This document shows positions 1-11,340 of a stretch of 64,000 nucleotides of DNA, piece by piece. Position 1 is the stretch's first letter, and every line of letters begins with the position of its first letter. The translations under genes and the position numbers were made by a program. The stretch comes from Rhizopus sp. PT2906 (lineage: Eukaryota > Mucoromycota > Mucoromycetes > Mucorales > Rhizopodaceae). The notes beneath the pieces are model-generated. The model was not told where the DNA came from. It made no database searches and saw nothing but the letters and a program-made list of their open reading frames with translations. The stretch covers positions 1-64,000 of the forward strand of contig JAMYHX010000037.1 of assembly GCA_025529335.1 (NCBI GenBank), written 5' to 3'.

Positions 1-138
1 TTGTATAACAGCGTCGCAGCAGGTGCTTTTACAGGGGGACTGTTGGCAGCGAAGGCTGGACCACAAGCCATGGCACTCGGTGCTGGTGGCTTTGCTGCTT
101 TTTCCCTAGCGATTGACTGGTATATGCATAGAGATTAA
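1..138 (+). CDS. TIM22: TIM22-like mitochondrial inner membrane translocase, C-terminal end
   Basis: This is the last 45 codons of a gene that starts before the window. The frame opens at base 1 and ends with TAA at 136-138. The peptide reads LYNSVAAGAFTGG... and ends in ...SLAIDWYMHRD. This matches the conserved C-terminus of Tim22, the channel subunit of the TIM22 carrier translocase, with the last Gly/Ala-rich membrane helix of the Tim17/22/23 family. The family pattern of Gly-rich helix followed by AxDxYM is visible. Tim22 inserts multi-span carrier proteins into the mitochondrial inner membrane. Tim23 or Tim17 is less likely because their C-termini differ. Confidence 0.75.
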   Translation: MYNSVAAGAFTGGLLAAKAGPQAMALGAGGFAAFSLAIDWYMHRD

Positions 139-2234
139 TGTGTAGTTTTAATAAAGAGAATCTTGTTGGAAAGCCATAGTTGAATACAATATGTATCTCC
201 TTGCTGTTTGTGTTTAACATAGTGCCTTTGACTGGTCAAATATCAATTCATGTGAAAGAATTCACAGCGAAGCTTTTCGATATTGCAGATACGACTCCGT
301 AAGACTAGTCAATTATGGAGATACACAATCGTGTATCATAACAAGAAGGTCATTTTTAAACTTGTTCATTCTTAAAAAAGAACTTGAGCTGTCCAATGGA
401 TTTCTATATCAATTAATAACATTTGGAAATGCCCGTACATGATTTTTTAGGCTTAAGGAATTTTCAGCTATATGCAAAGAACTTCTTTACTGTCGATTAG
501 GTATATTAACTTTGATATTAAATCTCTAAAATTGTAATTACTATAGTTTGACAGTAAAGAAGTTCTTTGCATATAGTTGGAACTAACGGTTTAAGACTGG
601 TCATTTCGAAATATTAAAGTCAAGATTTTAGCTATTTAAGAATGAGTAAATTTTATTCCTTGATTAAAAGGAACGTCTTGTTATTACTTGCGATTATTCC
701 TTTTGAATAACTCACTAAAATTACAGGATTGTACCTATAGTGTCGAGAAATCTCACTATGAGCGCTTTCACTTGATGAATGGACAAGAATAAACCCTGTT
801 TAACTCTACAGGTTTATCGAATTTACCTTTACGTCTTTTGGTGCCAGAGGATGCCTTCTAAGTATTTTCTTATTGGTTTTCAGGCTCAAAGGCTTCAGTG
901 TTGCGGCCTGACTATAATTTATTGATCTATCCCGCGTTCCTTTAGCAACAAAATGTCTCAAGTTTCGTTTTTTGATGTTTTCTGATAGTCATTCTTGCTT
1001 TTCAGTTTTATCATCCCAAGCAGACCTTGTTTTCTTGGTAATCACTATTTTTTTTTTTATATCCGAGGCAAACACATTGCGAATATTGCTGTGTGATTTG
1101 TTGCCATGATGCTAAATAATTTGGTCTTTGTCAGTAAAAATAACAAATCACTTTTTTCTTTCTCTTTCGTTTTTGCTTCTAAGAACAAAAGTGCCCAAAA
1201 AGAACAAACAGGTGTAAGAATATATAACTTGTACTCTTTTATTCATACACTGATTTATATTGTATGTCACAGACCTCCATAAATGTTTGCGTATCCACAT
1301 CTTGGAACGTCGTTCTATTTCTTTTTTTTTGTTGTCAAAAACAAAGGTAAGAATACATATACCAATCTATATCATATGCCACAATCAAAAGTTTCAATAA
1401 AGATATATTCTTACTTTTATACAAGTTTGTAGTTGTTGTAATAGGCCCGAAAGTGTGATGGAACTTTTTATGTTTCTTTTATTTGGAAGAATAAATATTA
1501 GTCTCAAAGAATACTTCTTCTGTCTCGATTTTGTATCTTTTCATTACATAACAGAGCAATGTTACTCACTTATGCTTGACATAAACATTTCAAGCTAGAA
1601 CCTAATAACTGATAACAAGGATCAAGACCAGAACAAGAACAATAAGCTTAAGTTATCAGTTATTATATAAATTGAACTTTGGCAGAAAGGCCATCCAACG
1701 CCAAACGAAGGAGGTAAATTTCAAAAGTTTCAATTACTTTCTAAAGGTGATTCTTCTTTAACGATTTTTATCGCGTTCTTATTTTTATACAAATGACGTG
1801 GCTACGTAGTGAATCAGATATTGACCAAAAAGAAGCCCTACAAGCCAATACCTGTGTAGAATGGATATAAAAAGAAGGTAAACGGTGCACTCTTTTTTAA
1901 TGGTGAAGAGATAAATCCCTTAGACGGTATCTCATGTGGTGTTTCTCACATTCTAACCTTCATTTAATCTGGGCGCGTTTTTCTAAAGATGAGCGGTTTA
2001 AACACATTTGTTCTGCTGGTTGTGAAAAGAGATAATCAATTGAGCACAAGCTTACCCGAGCTATTTTGAAGCTTGAGCTGATGGAAGGAAGGGCAAAGTG
2101 ATTTAGACCTTCTAAAATTGCCTCAAAGCATATAAACTTAAAAAAAGAATTGCCTTGTCTCAAAATTCATCACTGCATTGTTGATGCGCCTGTAACCTGC
2201 TGAAAGATCAAGTTTGAGATCATATGGACATTTT
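139..2234. other. Intergenic region, about 2.1 kb
   Basis: AT-rich DNA between the TIM22-like gene and ribokinase, both of which end here (tail to tail). I see no credible coding region; short open frames lack family-like composition. It holds a strong inverted repeat (listed separately) and a weaker 13-bp one at 1604-1616 and 1652-1664. Confidence 0.6.
452..595. repeat. Inverted repeat able to form a long hairpin
   Basis: Bases 468-494 and 550-576 are perfect 27-bp reverse complements separated by a 55-bp AT-rich spacer. Weaker pairing continues outward: a cttaa motif near 452 pairs with ttaag near 591. There is no coding potential and no obvious target-site duplication. It could be a MITE-like remnant or a fold-back element. 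A transcript from either strand would make a nearly perfect hairpin. Confidence 0.75.
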
Positions 2235-3479
2235 TTATTGAGACTCCATGCATTCCAAGACCTCTTTTAGAGTAGGTACAGATGCCATAGATCCTTCCTT
2301 TTGCACAGCTAAAGAAGATGCAACATTGGCTTCTTTCAGGGCCATTTGAACTCTATCAAAGTACGCTTCTTTTTCATATCTTATGAACGCTGCAAGAAAA
2401 AACCCCTATACACAGAGTTGATATACTAAAGCTATAAGCTCATACGATCAAACTTACCACAAATGTGTCTCCTGCTCCTGTTGTATCCTTGACATTCACT
2501 TTACAGCCTGCGACCTTGAAATCTTTTTCTTCTTTATCTTTTCTAAACTTTGCAACTACACCTTCTCCACCTAGCGTGATAATAACTCCTTGCATCGCCT
2601 TAAACTCTGATAGCAATCTTTCAGCAAGATTTAAGCCAGCGACCTTTTCCTTTCCACCAAGTTCTTCATATAATGATCTCGCTTCATGTTCATTAACCAC
2701 CAAAATGGAGATATTCTCGAATGGAAAGACCTCGAGGATACCCTTTGTCATGGGCGCAGGGTTAAAAAGAATGGATAACCCCCTGCTTGCTGCTCGTTTC
2801 ATAATTTCTCCTCCTTCACTAATCTCATTTTGCATTACTATCCAATCCTGCGGTCCGAAATGATCTATCACTTTTTCCGCTTCCTCAGCTGTATATGTAG
2901 CGTTTGTGCCTGGATAAAGCACGATACAGTTATCGCCTGTGTCAGCACTCACTTGAATGAATGCACGCCCGTTTCTCTGATTGTGTATCTTAGTGATGGT
3001 AACAAAGAAGCTGGCCATTTCATGCCTGTTACCTCATTTTCTTTTAGCTCTGCAAAAGTCACATCTATGCCATTCTTCTGCATGTAGTCTCTCACCTAGT
3101 TTTTACGCTAGTCTGTCAACGCGTGTACATGCATAGCGCTTATGTTTCTCTAATCTTACCCAGGCAGCATCGTGGCCAAACTTTCCGGCGTGATAAACGC
3201 GAGCACCAGCCTAAGAAAAAGAAACAGAGTGTTTAATAAGTTCCTTTCTGCATATACACGCATATATGCTTACTTTTGCACAAGCAATCGATTGATTAGC
3301 GCCTAAGTCGAGCAAGGTAAATACGTAATGTCAACTGAATGAGAGTAATGACATATACCTTTTCCTCCTGCTCGAACAATATACTCAGTTGAAGATAGTG
3401 TTTCTCCTGGTTGGCAAATATGAGGCACTGAAAAGAATTCGTCAATGTTGACAGAGCCGTAATTAAGTATTCTACTCAT
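2235..3479 (-). CDS. RBK1: Ribokinase (PfkB family)
   Basis: Phosphorylates D-ribose to ribose-5-phosphate in the cytosol. Six exons on the minus strand: 3479-3359, 3302-3274, 3210-3160, 3095-3033, 2988-2458 and 2405-2235. Together they give 321 aa, the usual ribokinase length. Visible family signatures are the N-terminal NYGSVNIDEFF, AGGKGANQS (substrate-binding glycines), ENCIVLYPGTN-like and NEHEA segments, and the PfkB C-terminal motif DTTGAGDTF with the catalytic Asp. The last intron is placed so that DTFV continues into GFFLAAFIRYE; the other possible acceptor gives an early stop. The shortest intron is 44 nt. The start ATG is the only one consistent with the conserved N-terminus. Confidence 0.9.
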
Positions 3480-4558
3480 ACAGAAAAAAAAAAGGACTAA
3501 ATTTATGCCAAAATCAGCTTGCTTTCTTCGGATGCTCCGGGTGAGTAGTAAAATGAATCCCGCAATTGGGCGTGAGACGTTACACTCTGCTAGATTATAC
3601 CCTGACGACATTTTATCCAACAATAGTAACAAACATCATGATGCTTTATTTATCATTCATCATATTATATATTTATAGTTCATCGCTAAAACCTTTCTGT
3701 CACAGGCCTTTGAACTTTAATAAGCATGCTCGCACACAGCCCTGAAACCTCTTTCGAAAAAGGTTTCTAGTAAATTGTGCCAACATACCTCGATTTTTGC
3801 AAAGTATGGCCCAGAGGGAAGACAGTGCTCACAAAAGGAGTTAAGGCAAAATTAATGAATATGAGATTCATCAGCTGTATTGCGGTCAAATCAAGCTTCA
3901 TAATTCTTGATTCTAATAGAACAAAGAGATGAAAAAAAAGTGCTAATCATTACAGAGCTTCTTTGAAAGTATTCTATTACTCAGTTATGTTTCTTTCACT
4001 TATAAATCATAAACGGCTGTCTCGTGAGCTTCGAGTTCAGTATTTGTCAGTTATCGGATTGCCAATTGCTTTTGCTTCCAAGTGAACCAACAACCTTGCT
4101 CTACAGAAAGAAAAATATGTGTGTGAGTTTTCTACAGTGAATTACACAAAGTACATGAAACCATTACATATACAACACCGTTAATAACTGAATCTCCTCT
4201 TTCGTGGCCTTTCTCTAGTGCTTGTTAACTTCTGTTGTAATTGAATCAAACAAGGTAAAAGTGCGATGAGACTGTGTGCATCTTTATTTGGAATAAACTA
4301 AAGAGAAAAAAGAGATAATAACATAAAAAATATTTATATATACTGCTTCAATAGGTTATTGCATTCAGTACAAACAATGTATAGAAACGGAACAAGTGTA
4401 GTATCCACGCTATTATTCAGTGCTTAAATACAATATTTAGAGTTGAACCTAATGTTACTATACGATCTGTTACACTTTAATCGAATGTGGTCAACGCAGT
4501 TTAAATACCTCAGCTTCTTAATATATAATTATAGATTATGTTATCATCTCTTCTCGCT
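3480..4558. other. Intergenic region with a gene relic
   Basis: AT-rich DNA between the ribokinase start and the small membrane-protein gene. Apart from the relic at 4221-4301, I see no coding signal. Confidence 0.5.
4221..4301 (+). pseudogene. Inverted, decayed copy of the 3' end of the 4559-4804 gene
   Basis: The plus strand here reads ...VVIESNKVKV... then, after a 1-nt deletion, ...RLCASLFGIN-stop. This mirrors the C-terminus ...FVIESDKVE...RWCVSLFGIK-stop of the minus-strand gene at 4559-4804. Similarity continues past the stop into about 25 bp of 3' flank (4302-4326 against 4533-4558). The two copies lie tail to tail about 260 bp apart. The frameshift and loss of the 5' part mark it as a relic. 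Confidence 0.6.
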
Positions 4559-4804
4559 TTACTTTATTCCGAATAAAGATACACACCATCTTATCATACT
4601 TTCTACTTTGTCTGATTCTATGACAAAACTAAATGCAACAGCAAGTTGACTGAGAACAATTAATGGTGCATTTGTCCGTGACAACCCAAGTTGTGTCTCT
4701 GTCAAAGCAAAAAAGGCAGTGAAAAGACGGAACACCCTATCTGCTATGGCAATTGGTCTTTTCGGTTTAGCAACATCCCTTTTTGATGCAACCTTTTCTG
4801 CCAT
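4559..4804 (-). CDS. Small predicted membrane protein, unknown function
   Basis: An 81-codon intronless frame beginning MAEKVASKRD and ending SLFGIK-stop. The N-terminus is Lys/Arg-rich, followed by two moderately hydrophobic stretches (about residues 24-40 and 45-62). I do not recognise a family. Support for it being real is indirect: its 3' end exists as a second, diverged copy in inverted orientation nearby, and the two keep the same C-terminal peptide pattern. It may be one exon of a larger gene. Confidence 0.4.
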   Translation of the reverse strand: MAEKVASKRDVAKPKRPIAIADRVFRLFTAFFALTETQLGLSRTNAPLIVLSQLAVAFSFVIESDKVESMIRWCVSLFGIK

Positions 4805-5542
4805 TCGGCCTAAAAGACAGTCAATCCAATACTGATAAATTTAAAACGAATGCCGCTTCTTTACTGCAAACGAATATTGGCCTACTGTCGATGACGGTAA
4901 TACTCTTTAAAAGGCAAGTCTCCTTTGATAATTTATTAACTTGTACTGCTTGCTTAACAAACATAACAACAAATATTTTATATACTTTAAATATTTGATG
5001 TTTTGTAAGTGAAATTATTTCATGTCATTGACTGTTTTACTAATTGCATCTGTTTGTGTCTCAGTATTCGTAGTGTTAGTAGTATATTAAATAAACATGT
5101 TGCCAAGAAACACCCTCTGAAGGAAGCAAGTACCTTCTTGAATTGCCATAAAAAGTACACAGCTGATATGGCAGTTACTTTCTCTCTCTCTCTCTCTGTT
5201 TAATTTATATCCTAATATAATGTACTGAACGGGAGCGTATTGCTTCCCACTTTCATTATTCCTATTTCTAAAAATATTCATTAGTGTTACAAGTTTTAGT
5301 GTTGCCATCTGAGGACAATAAGAGGAGTCTGAGATATGCCTGTCATAGACACGTAGGCTCAAAAATCCATAAATGAATGAATATAGAGCACATTGATAGG
5401 GGGGATAAGGAATAACCTATCACTTTATTCTTGCTGTGAAAATGTAGACTAATGTTCCTTTCAAGAGTATTGTGTTGATCTGTCCAAAAGAGAAAGAGAG
5501 AAAAAAAAGGGGGGATAGAAGGCTGAAGTATATTGAGGTCTC
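4805..5542. other. Intergenic region
   Basis: AT-rich, with a short CT microsatellite near 5181-5198. I see no gene with family-like composition on either strand. Confidence 0.5.
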
Positions 5543-6041
5543 TTATTCAACAACGTTTACTTTGACAGTTTCCTTGACAGTAATTTGACCACGACGAAGC
5601 TGTACTAATTCAACAAAGTCAACAGCATAGGATCCAGGCTTGGTGCCCTTGGGAACTGTCCATTTCTTGGTGTAAGTGACGTACTTGTTTTCTTTAGCTG
5701 TAACAGGACTAGACATCAGGTTAGTAAAAACTAAATTCTTTTGTCACTTTACAGTAACTTTACCATGACTTGTGAATGATAGCAAGCTTTTGTTCCTTGG
5801 AATTTCCTGTTCTCTTGTGAAAGTTGACGTTGAGCTTTAATGCTCTTCCAGCAGCAACATTGTTTACAATAAGTGGTTGCATAACGTATTTGACGACAAG
5901 GGGTTTACCAGCTTCGATATCTTGACCATTCTTTGGTGAAACGATCTTAATGAATTGAAGTTGAGAGTAAATGTCTGCCAGTACTGCCTGAATGAATACT
6001 AAACATAGAGCTGCGATAATAAAAAATGATCTAGTATTCAT
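5543..6041 (-). CDS. Small secreted protein, unknown function
   Basis: Two exons (6041-5764 and 5708-5543) encode 147 aa. The intron is 55 nt with a ctaac branch site and a tag acceptor. Residues 1-22 form a typical signal peptide (MNTRSFFIIAALCLVFIQAVLA). The mature part is beta-rich in pattern, with alternating Val/Lys, for example IVSPKNGQDIEAGKPLVVKY near its start and VKETVKVNVVE at the end. This resembles Ig-like or cell-wall-associated small secreted proteins of fungi, but no catalytic motif is seen. No membrane anchor follows the signal peptide, so secretion or cell-wall location is inferred. Confidence 0.7.
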
Positions 6042-6493
6042 GATTTAAAAAAGGTAAAGGGGAAGAAAAAGGAAAGAAAGAGGATATAAAAAGGATATTT
6101 GAGGTAGAAAATAGATGCTACACAAAGCAAATTAACCTATTTTATGTATTTTTAGTTTATTCCGCATCTTCTTTTTCATTGATTTAACTTTGTCCTACAC
6201 CTTTATAAAAGCCCGCGAAAGGATCAAGCTTGTGCTTTTATAAGTTGTTGTCAAGGATCACTATGGTTACAGCACAAGTTCATTTCTCTATTGTCTATTT
6301 TTTTTAAACCGTGTGTGACTTATTTTACAGAATTGTACAAAAAGTGGATATTAAAACGTGTCTTATTTAATGGTGTTACGATATTTCCAATAAAAGAAAC
6401 GATATTTTCATTTTTATAGAGTAGCTTATTTATTTATAAAACACAAAGACCACAAAAGGGTACGTGATATTTTTATTACACTCGTTTTTACCC

Positions 6494-7263
6494 ATGCCAG
6501 TTCGAGCCGTAAAAGAGTATCTAAAAGCCCTTTCTGGGCTCGAATGTAAACATGCTTTGGTTGGGAGAATCATGGAACAAGTGTTAAAAACGCTGCTATG
6601 AAGACTTAGTTAAGCAATTTAAGTAGCCTCTGCCTGGGATTAGATGGCGGTGGCGACTCTTTTTCATGATATAAATAATCATGTTCACGCAAGATAACGT
6701 ATATTATGGACCATCTAATGTTCCAAAGCGAACTAGTTTGAGAAGAGTGCGGCTTACGGGTGGGAAGTTTATTTAAAAGGAAGGACAGGGGATTAACTAT
6801 AGTCCTCGGTATTTGCAGACGATGATGCATATCGAGATAGTAGATGGTATGCTATTTTGTAAAGAGCTGTAAGGGGCGTCGAAAACAATGAATAGTTCTA
6901 TAGCCGGGAAACTAGCCAAGATGCCAGCGTACATGTCGGTTTCTTTCTATGCTTGACATAGGCAATCAAAGAACTGGATCCAAAGGAATTGTTGGGCGAC
7001 ACACCAAAAGCAGATTTGAGTTGCGCACAGTACGCCGCTGCTCTAGGTTGTTCTGCAGGAATTTTAGGTGTATTGTCTTTAATTGCCGTTTGTACAGGGT
7101 GTCAATATGTTGCGTACATCGTTTCCACAGCGGTGGTTTTGATATAGTATGCCATTGTGAGTGATTTGTCGAAAAGCGTATATATGATAATAGGCGAGTC
7201 AGTAGAGCGTCATCCGGCAATGACAGAGGTTGTACGAGGAATTGCGCTTGCACTATATGAGTA
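6494..7263 (+). pseudogene. Decayed gene relic on the plus strand
   Basis: A chain of coding-like plus-strand segments is broken by stops. ATG at 6494 opens a 34-codon frame (MPVRAVKEYLKALSG...). From about 6680 a frame reads MFTQDNVYYGPSN...RRVRLTGGKF then stop. From about 6830 to 7263 a frame reads through ...AIKELDPKELLGD...SCAQYAAALGCSAGILGVLSLIAV... with several internal TAA/TAG codons. The YYGP...RVRLTGGKF piece loosely recalls the N-terminal region of fungal chitin synthases, but the later part does not, so no product is named. Some stops could lie in unrecognised introns; a pseudogene is more likely. Confidence 0.3.
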
Positions 7264-7477
7264 AGCTCTGTCATAGTTGGCAGCTTCGTCGGCTGTAGCA
7301 TTACTTTTAATGAATGTAGTCTTTTCTTGCAAAACGTGTAATAACTAGATAAGATTAATTCTCATTCAATTCTCCTTAAGAATGGCAAGAAATTCAGAAC
7401 AGAAAAAAAAAAAAAGAGAATACAGCCCTCTGATCTTTATTGATCGATTATAAGCGTACTCTAGATATATAGAGTTT

Positions 7478-8724
7478 TTACATCTTTAATAAAAGCTTTC
7501 CTGTTGTCTTTCGGCTTTGGATATCGGTATGTGCTTGATGAGCATCTTTAAGGTCGTAATGCTTATGGATATGTATTTTTATGATCTTCTTGCTTAGCAA
7601 ATCCATCAATTCACCCCACCATTTGTTGGCTTCTTCCTTGGTTGCAATGAATGGGAATAGCTGAGTTCGCATCAATCTTAAATTCTTTGGCATTAAGCAA
7701 AGAACAGAAATCTAACAGGGAAAATAGACAGATGAGCTCCCTCTATTTTTTTTTTTTTTACTCTAGATTGGACTTACAGGAGGAACTGGTCCAGACGCAT
7801 TACCAAAAGATATCAATGAACCCAAACGACGTGTAACCGCTAATGAGGCTTCCCATGTGTCCTTTCCTACACTATCAAACACAACGTGGCATCCTTGACC
7901 ATCTGTAAGGGCATTCACACGCTCTACAACATCTTCTTTGGTGTAGATAATAATATGGTCTGCTCCATTTTCACGAGCAAGCTTTGCCTTCTCTTCTGTA
8001 CTTACTGTACCAATCACAGTCGCGCCCAAGTGACGAAGCATCTGGCACAACAAAAGGCCAACACCTCCTGCAGCAGCGTGAACAAGGACAATGTCACCCT
8101 TTTGTACTTGATATGCTACACGTACCAAGGTCAAAGCAGTCAGTCCTTGAAGACTAACAGCAGCTGCTTCTTCAAAAGACACGTCGTCAGTGAGTTTTTG
8201 AGCCATGGAAGTAGAGACATTTGTGTATTCTGCATATGTAGAATCGCCAAGGTATACAACACGGTCACCTACTTTGTAATCTTTCACACCGCTTCCTACT
8301 TGAACTACTTCTCCAGCACTAGTGTTAAAGGGGAATGGTTATGTATTTGACCATCACTATTTGTAGCTTTATCTTACCCTTCTTTTCCAAGTATGTGGGG
8401 TAAAGGAACCTGGTAAAGTCCAGACCTTTGATAAGTATCGATGAAATTGATACCTTGATCATATATCAGCAACAATAATATATATATACATATATACATA
8501 TTGACTTAAATCTTACCAGCAAAGTGGTTCTTTACAAGTATCGAATTTTCACTGACTTTAGGTACAGGAATATCATCATAAATTAATTTTTCAACACCTC
8601 CATGTTCTTTGATAAAGACACTTTTCATAGTAGATGGAATACTGGACATGCTGCGAAGGATTAATAAAGAACGAGTTGAACGAGCAGTAAAGAAGAATGT
8701 GGGGGTTATTGAACGTAATAACAT
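7478..8724 (-). CDS. NAD(P)H:quinone oxidoreductase, zeta-crystallin type (MDR family)
   Basis: Four exons: 8724-8517, 8453-8378, 8318-7778 and 7711-7478, giving 352 aa. This medium-chain dehydrogenase/reductase lacks the zinc-binding residues of alcohol dehydrogenases. It is expected to reduce quinones by one electron with NADPH. Seen: the MDR N-terminal fold (VPKVSENSILVK, INFIDTYQRSGLY), the GDRV motif, and the nucleotide-binding segment VHAAAGGVGLLLCQ (AxxGGVG). It ends with the usual KTTGKLLLK. The chosen first ATG adds an Arg/Ser-rich, acid-free leader (MLLRSITPTFFFTARS...) that could target mitochondria. A second in-frame ATG at 8649 (MSSIPSTMKS) would give a cytosolic form. Confidence 0.9.
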
Positions 8725-8823
8725 CAATAAGAAAGAAAAAAGAAAAAAAAAAAAAAGAAAAAAATAATGCAAACTTAAATAGTGTTATCAAGTCACTTGG
8801 ATTTGTAAGCAACCTACCGCGTT

Positions 8824-8943
8824 AAAGTGGGGATCTTCGGGGCCTCGTCTGTACTCTCGAGTATAGACTTTAAACCAATAATCAAAGTGGGCACCTTCGG
8901 AACCTCGTCTGTACTTTCGAGTATATACTTACTTTAAGCCAAT
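8824..8943. repeat. Two tandem copies of a 60-bp unit upstream of the quinone reductase
   Basis: Units start at 8824 and 8884 with aaagtggg and repeat cctcgtctgtact, then tcgagtata and ccaata, in the same order. The second copy has a 4-bp insertion before its end. Each unit centres on a near-palindrome around tcgagta. The pair lies 100-220 bp upstream of the 7478-8724 start codon, where promoter elements would be expected. Confidence 0.7.
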
Positions 8944-9175
8944 AGTTCTTAATAAACCCTGAGTTGCCTTTGGTGCTTCTTACAAAAAAAAAAAAAAAAA
9001 CTTACCGCGTAACCATGACGATTTCCAAAAAAAAACCTTATTTTCATCTTGATCTCTTATCTCAAACGATGCATAATAATAGTAATAATAATAAAAATGA
9101 ATGATTTATTGAAATAAAAGAAATAGTACATGTCAATTATTATAATACAGCGGATATTTGCGTTTCTGGTATATA

Positions 9176-11340
9176 TTAGGTTCTATGAGCAATACACTGT
9201 TTGATGGGATCAGTTGGCTCAGCAGAGTTCCATTGACCTAAGGTTGACAAAATGACGAATATCATGCTACCAAATAAAAAAAAAAGGGGGGGTCAAGATT
9301 CAATTGATAGACAAGTCATGACACACTTACCAAATGACACCGAATATGATCAAGGCAAAATTAGCCAATCGTCTTGTCACAGGCAATTCCAATGCCTTCA
9401 AATGAAATAAGGGAGGGAAAATGAAGCAGAGTGGGATACAGAAGAGAGCACCTACGAGTGATACAAACTTGTCCAACTTGTCTCTTGAACCAATGATGCC
9501 TATAGCAGCACAGACAAAGACGACAAAGACTCGAAACACATTCTTTTGCCACTTGACGACTGTATTATTCTTTCCTGATTTTGTCGTAAATAGCCCATTT
9601 TCCATGATTCGAATGGCAGGAAATAGTTGTAAGGGAATGGAAAGGCAGATGGCCAAGGAATAAAGTGTTTGAATGGATGATACCATTGGATCATTGCTTG
9701 GTAAATTGAGTAAAATGATTGTCTGGACATTTTCACCAAATGCCATATAAGAAAGTGCTCCAATGGTGATAAACAGAGCCGTAATCGTGATGATGGCCTT
9801 TGTTAATACATTAGGAAATTCTTTGGGGTTTTTCATGGATTCTGTGATGGGTATAACTGCAAATCATGAATACAATAGGCGAGCGACAAATGATCAATAG
9901 CTTACCTAAGCCAATGCCTTCAAAAGTGAATGCGGCTGTACCGATAAACAGAGGAAAATGAAGAGGATTCCACATGTCTACATGGACCATGCCAATAGTC
10001 ACGAGTTCTTTTACATCATAGTAGAATAAATAGCTTAATCCAATGACAATGAATATATCTGCGATGAGAGCAAAGATAGACAACCTTTGGATCTTTCGAA
10101 TCATTGCTAAAGGTATAAACGCGAAGCTTTGGGCTAAAATAAGCAAATGCATAGGAATTAACACACGACATTTTGAGAATGTCAAAACGAGCGATTGAAG
10201 GTTTTCTGCAACAAAAATCATATAAGCACATACAAATCCAATTTGGGATAACGTAATGGCGACTAATACAGCAATTCTCATGCGTGATCCGTAGAGTACC
10301 CCACCCATATCTCCAAAACTAGCAGGTACAGCTAGACGGGTTTGTACAAGGAGCAAAAATGACCATAATGATATTAGGGCCCAAGCGATGATAGCAACAG
10401 TTGAGAAAAGTAAGCCACCGTTATAAAATCTATAGAATGTGTTAGCTCCAAGTGAAAGGATAAAGGTGACGTATCATTACGCTTTGGGTAAAAACATGAT
10501 GCCAGTGGTAACAAAGGACTTTAACAGCAAGAACATGGCTTTACCTGGTGTCGCCTTACCCTGAAGGGTTTGTCCAGGTCTCGATCGTGATAAAAGAGGC
10601 ATCGACTCTCTTGCCTGCAGTTGTTTATATTGTAATGGAACAACGCCTTGTTTTCTACTTGACGTCGCTGGTAATGGTAATGTTCCTTTTTTACTACTAT
10701 TATCAGTTCCTCCATAAGCATAAGAAGCGTTATTCAAAGGCGGTCCACGGTATGCCATAATGCTGCCCTCAGATACCTCCTCTTCTTCGTTACTACTATC
10801 ACCACTTACACTGCTATTACCATCATCGTCTGTTGATGTATTGTATGAAGACGAGTCTTCGTCACTCAGATTTTCTCCACCAAAATGACCATATAAACAT
10901 AAAAACTCAACAAAACTGCTGGTAACAAAATTAGGAGGTTTCTTCCCTTGCTTTGCTGCTTTACTTAGTACATAATGTCGACGAAAACCCCCTGGCTGCT
11001 TCAATGACTGAAGTGAGACGTCAATAAGAGGTTCACGTGTTGCAGGTAGGGATATCGATTGCGTTCTGTTTCGTCTCTGTTGCCTACTCTCTACTTGAGC
11101 AGTCCATTTGTATATTTCGTCCAGGATAGAACCACCAGGTAAGAGATGATGTGAATTGTATACGGGGATTTGATTTTGTTGAGATTGCTGCTTTTTATGT
11201 TTGTTTCGATGTTGTTTCTGTTGTTGGTGTCTAGGACGTAATGGAATAAAAGACGATGAAGAAGGAGCATAGACGAGATGGCGTTTGACTACTTTGGCTA
11301 CTTGCTCAACTGGTAAATCAATGGTGACTGAACGCTCCAT
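9176..11340 (-). CDS. AVT3: Vacuolar amino acid transporter, AVT3-like (AAAP family)
   Basis: Four exons (11340-10481, 10429-9906, 9856-9331 and 9266-9176) give 666 aa. The first 245 or so residues are a hydrophilic, Gln/Ser/acid-rich cytosolic extension. Next comes the family signature PGKAMFLLLKSFVTTGIMFLPKAFYNGG, a Lys-Ser-Phe-Gly-like first helix, split by the first intron. About ten more membrane helices follow, including FEGIGLVIPITESMKNP and a C-terminal pair. Yeast Avt3/Avt4 export neutral amino acids from the vacuole. The long acidic N-terminus agrees with the Avt3/Avt4 subgroup, where it is thought to regulate transport. Substrate is not determined by sequence. Confidence 0.88.

Noticed and set aside
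6480..6600. Possible tRNA (gttcgagcc and ggctcgaat words)
   Set aside because: The words do not have tRNA spacing, and no acceptor stem or anticodon arm can be formed. No tRNA was found elsewhere in the window either.
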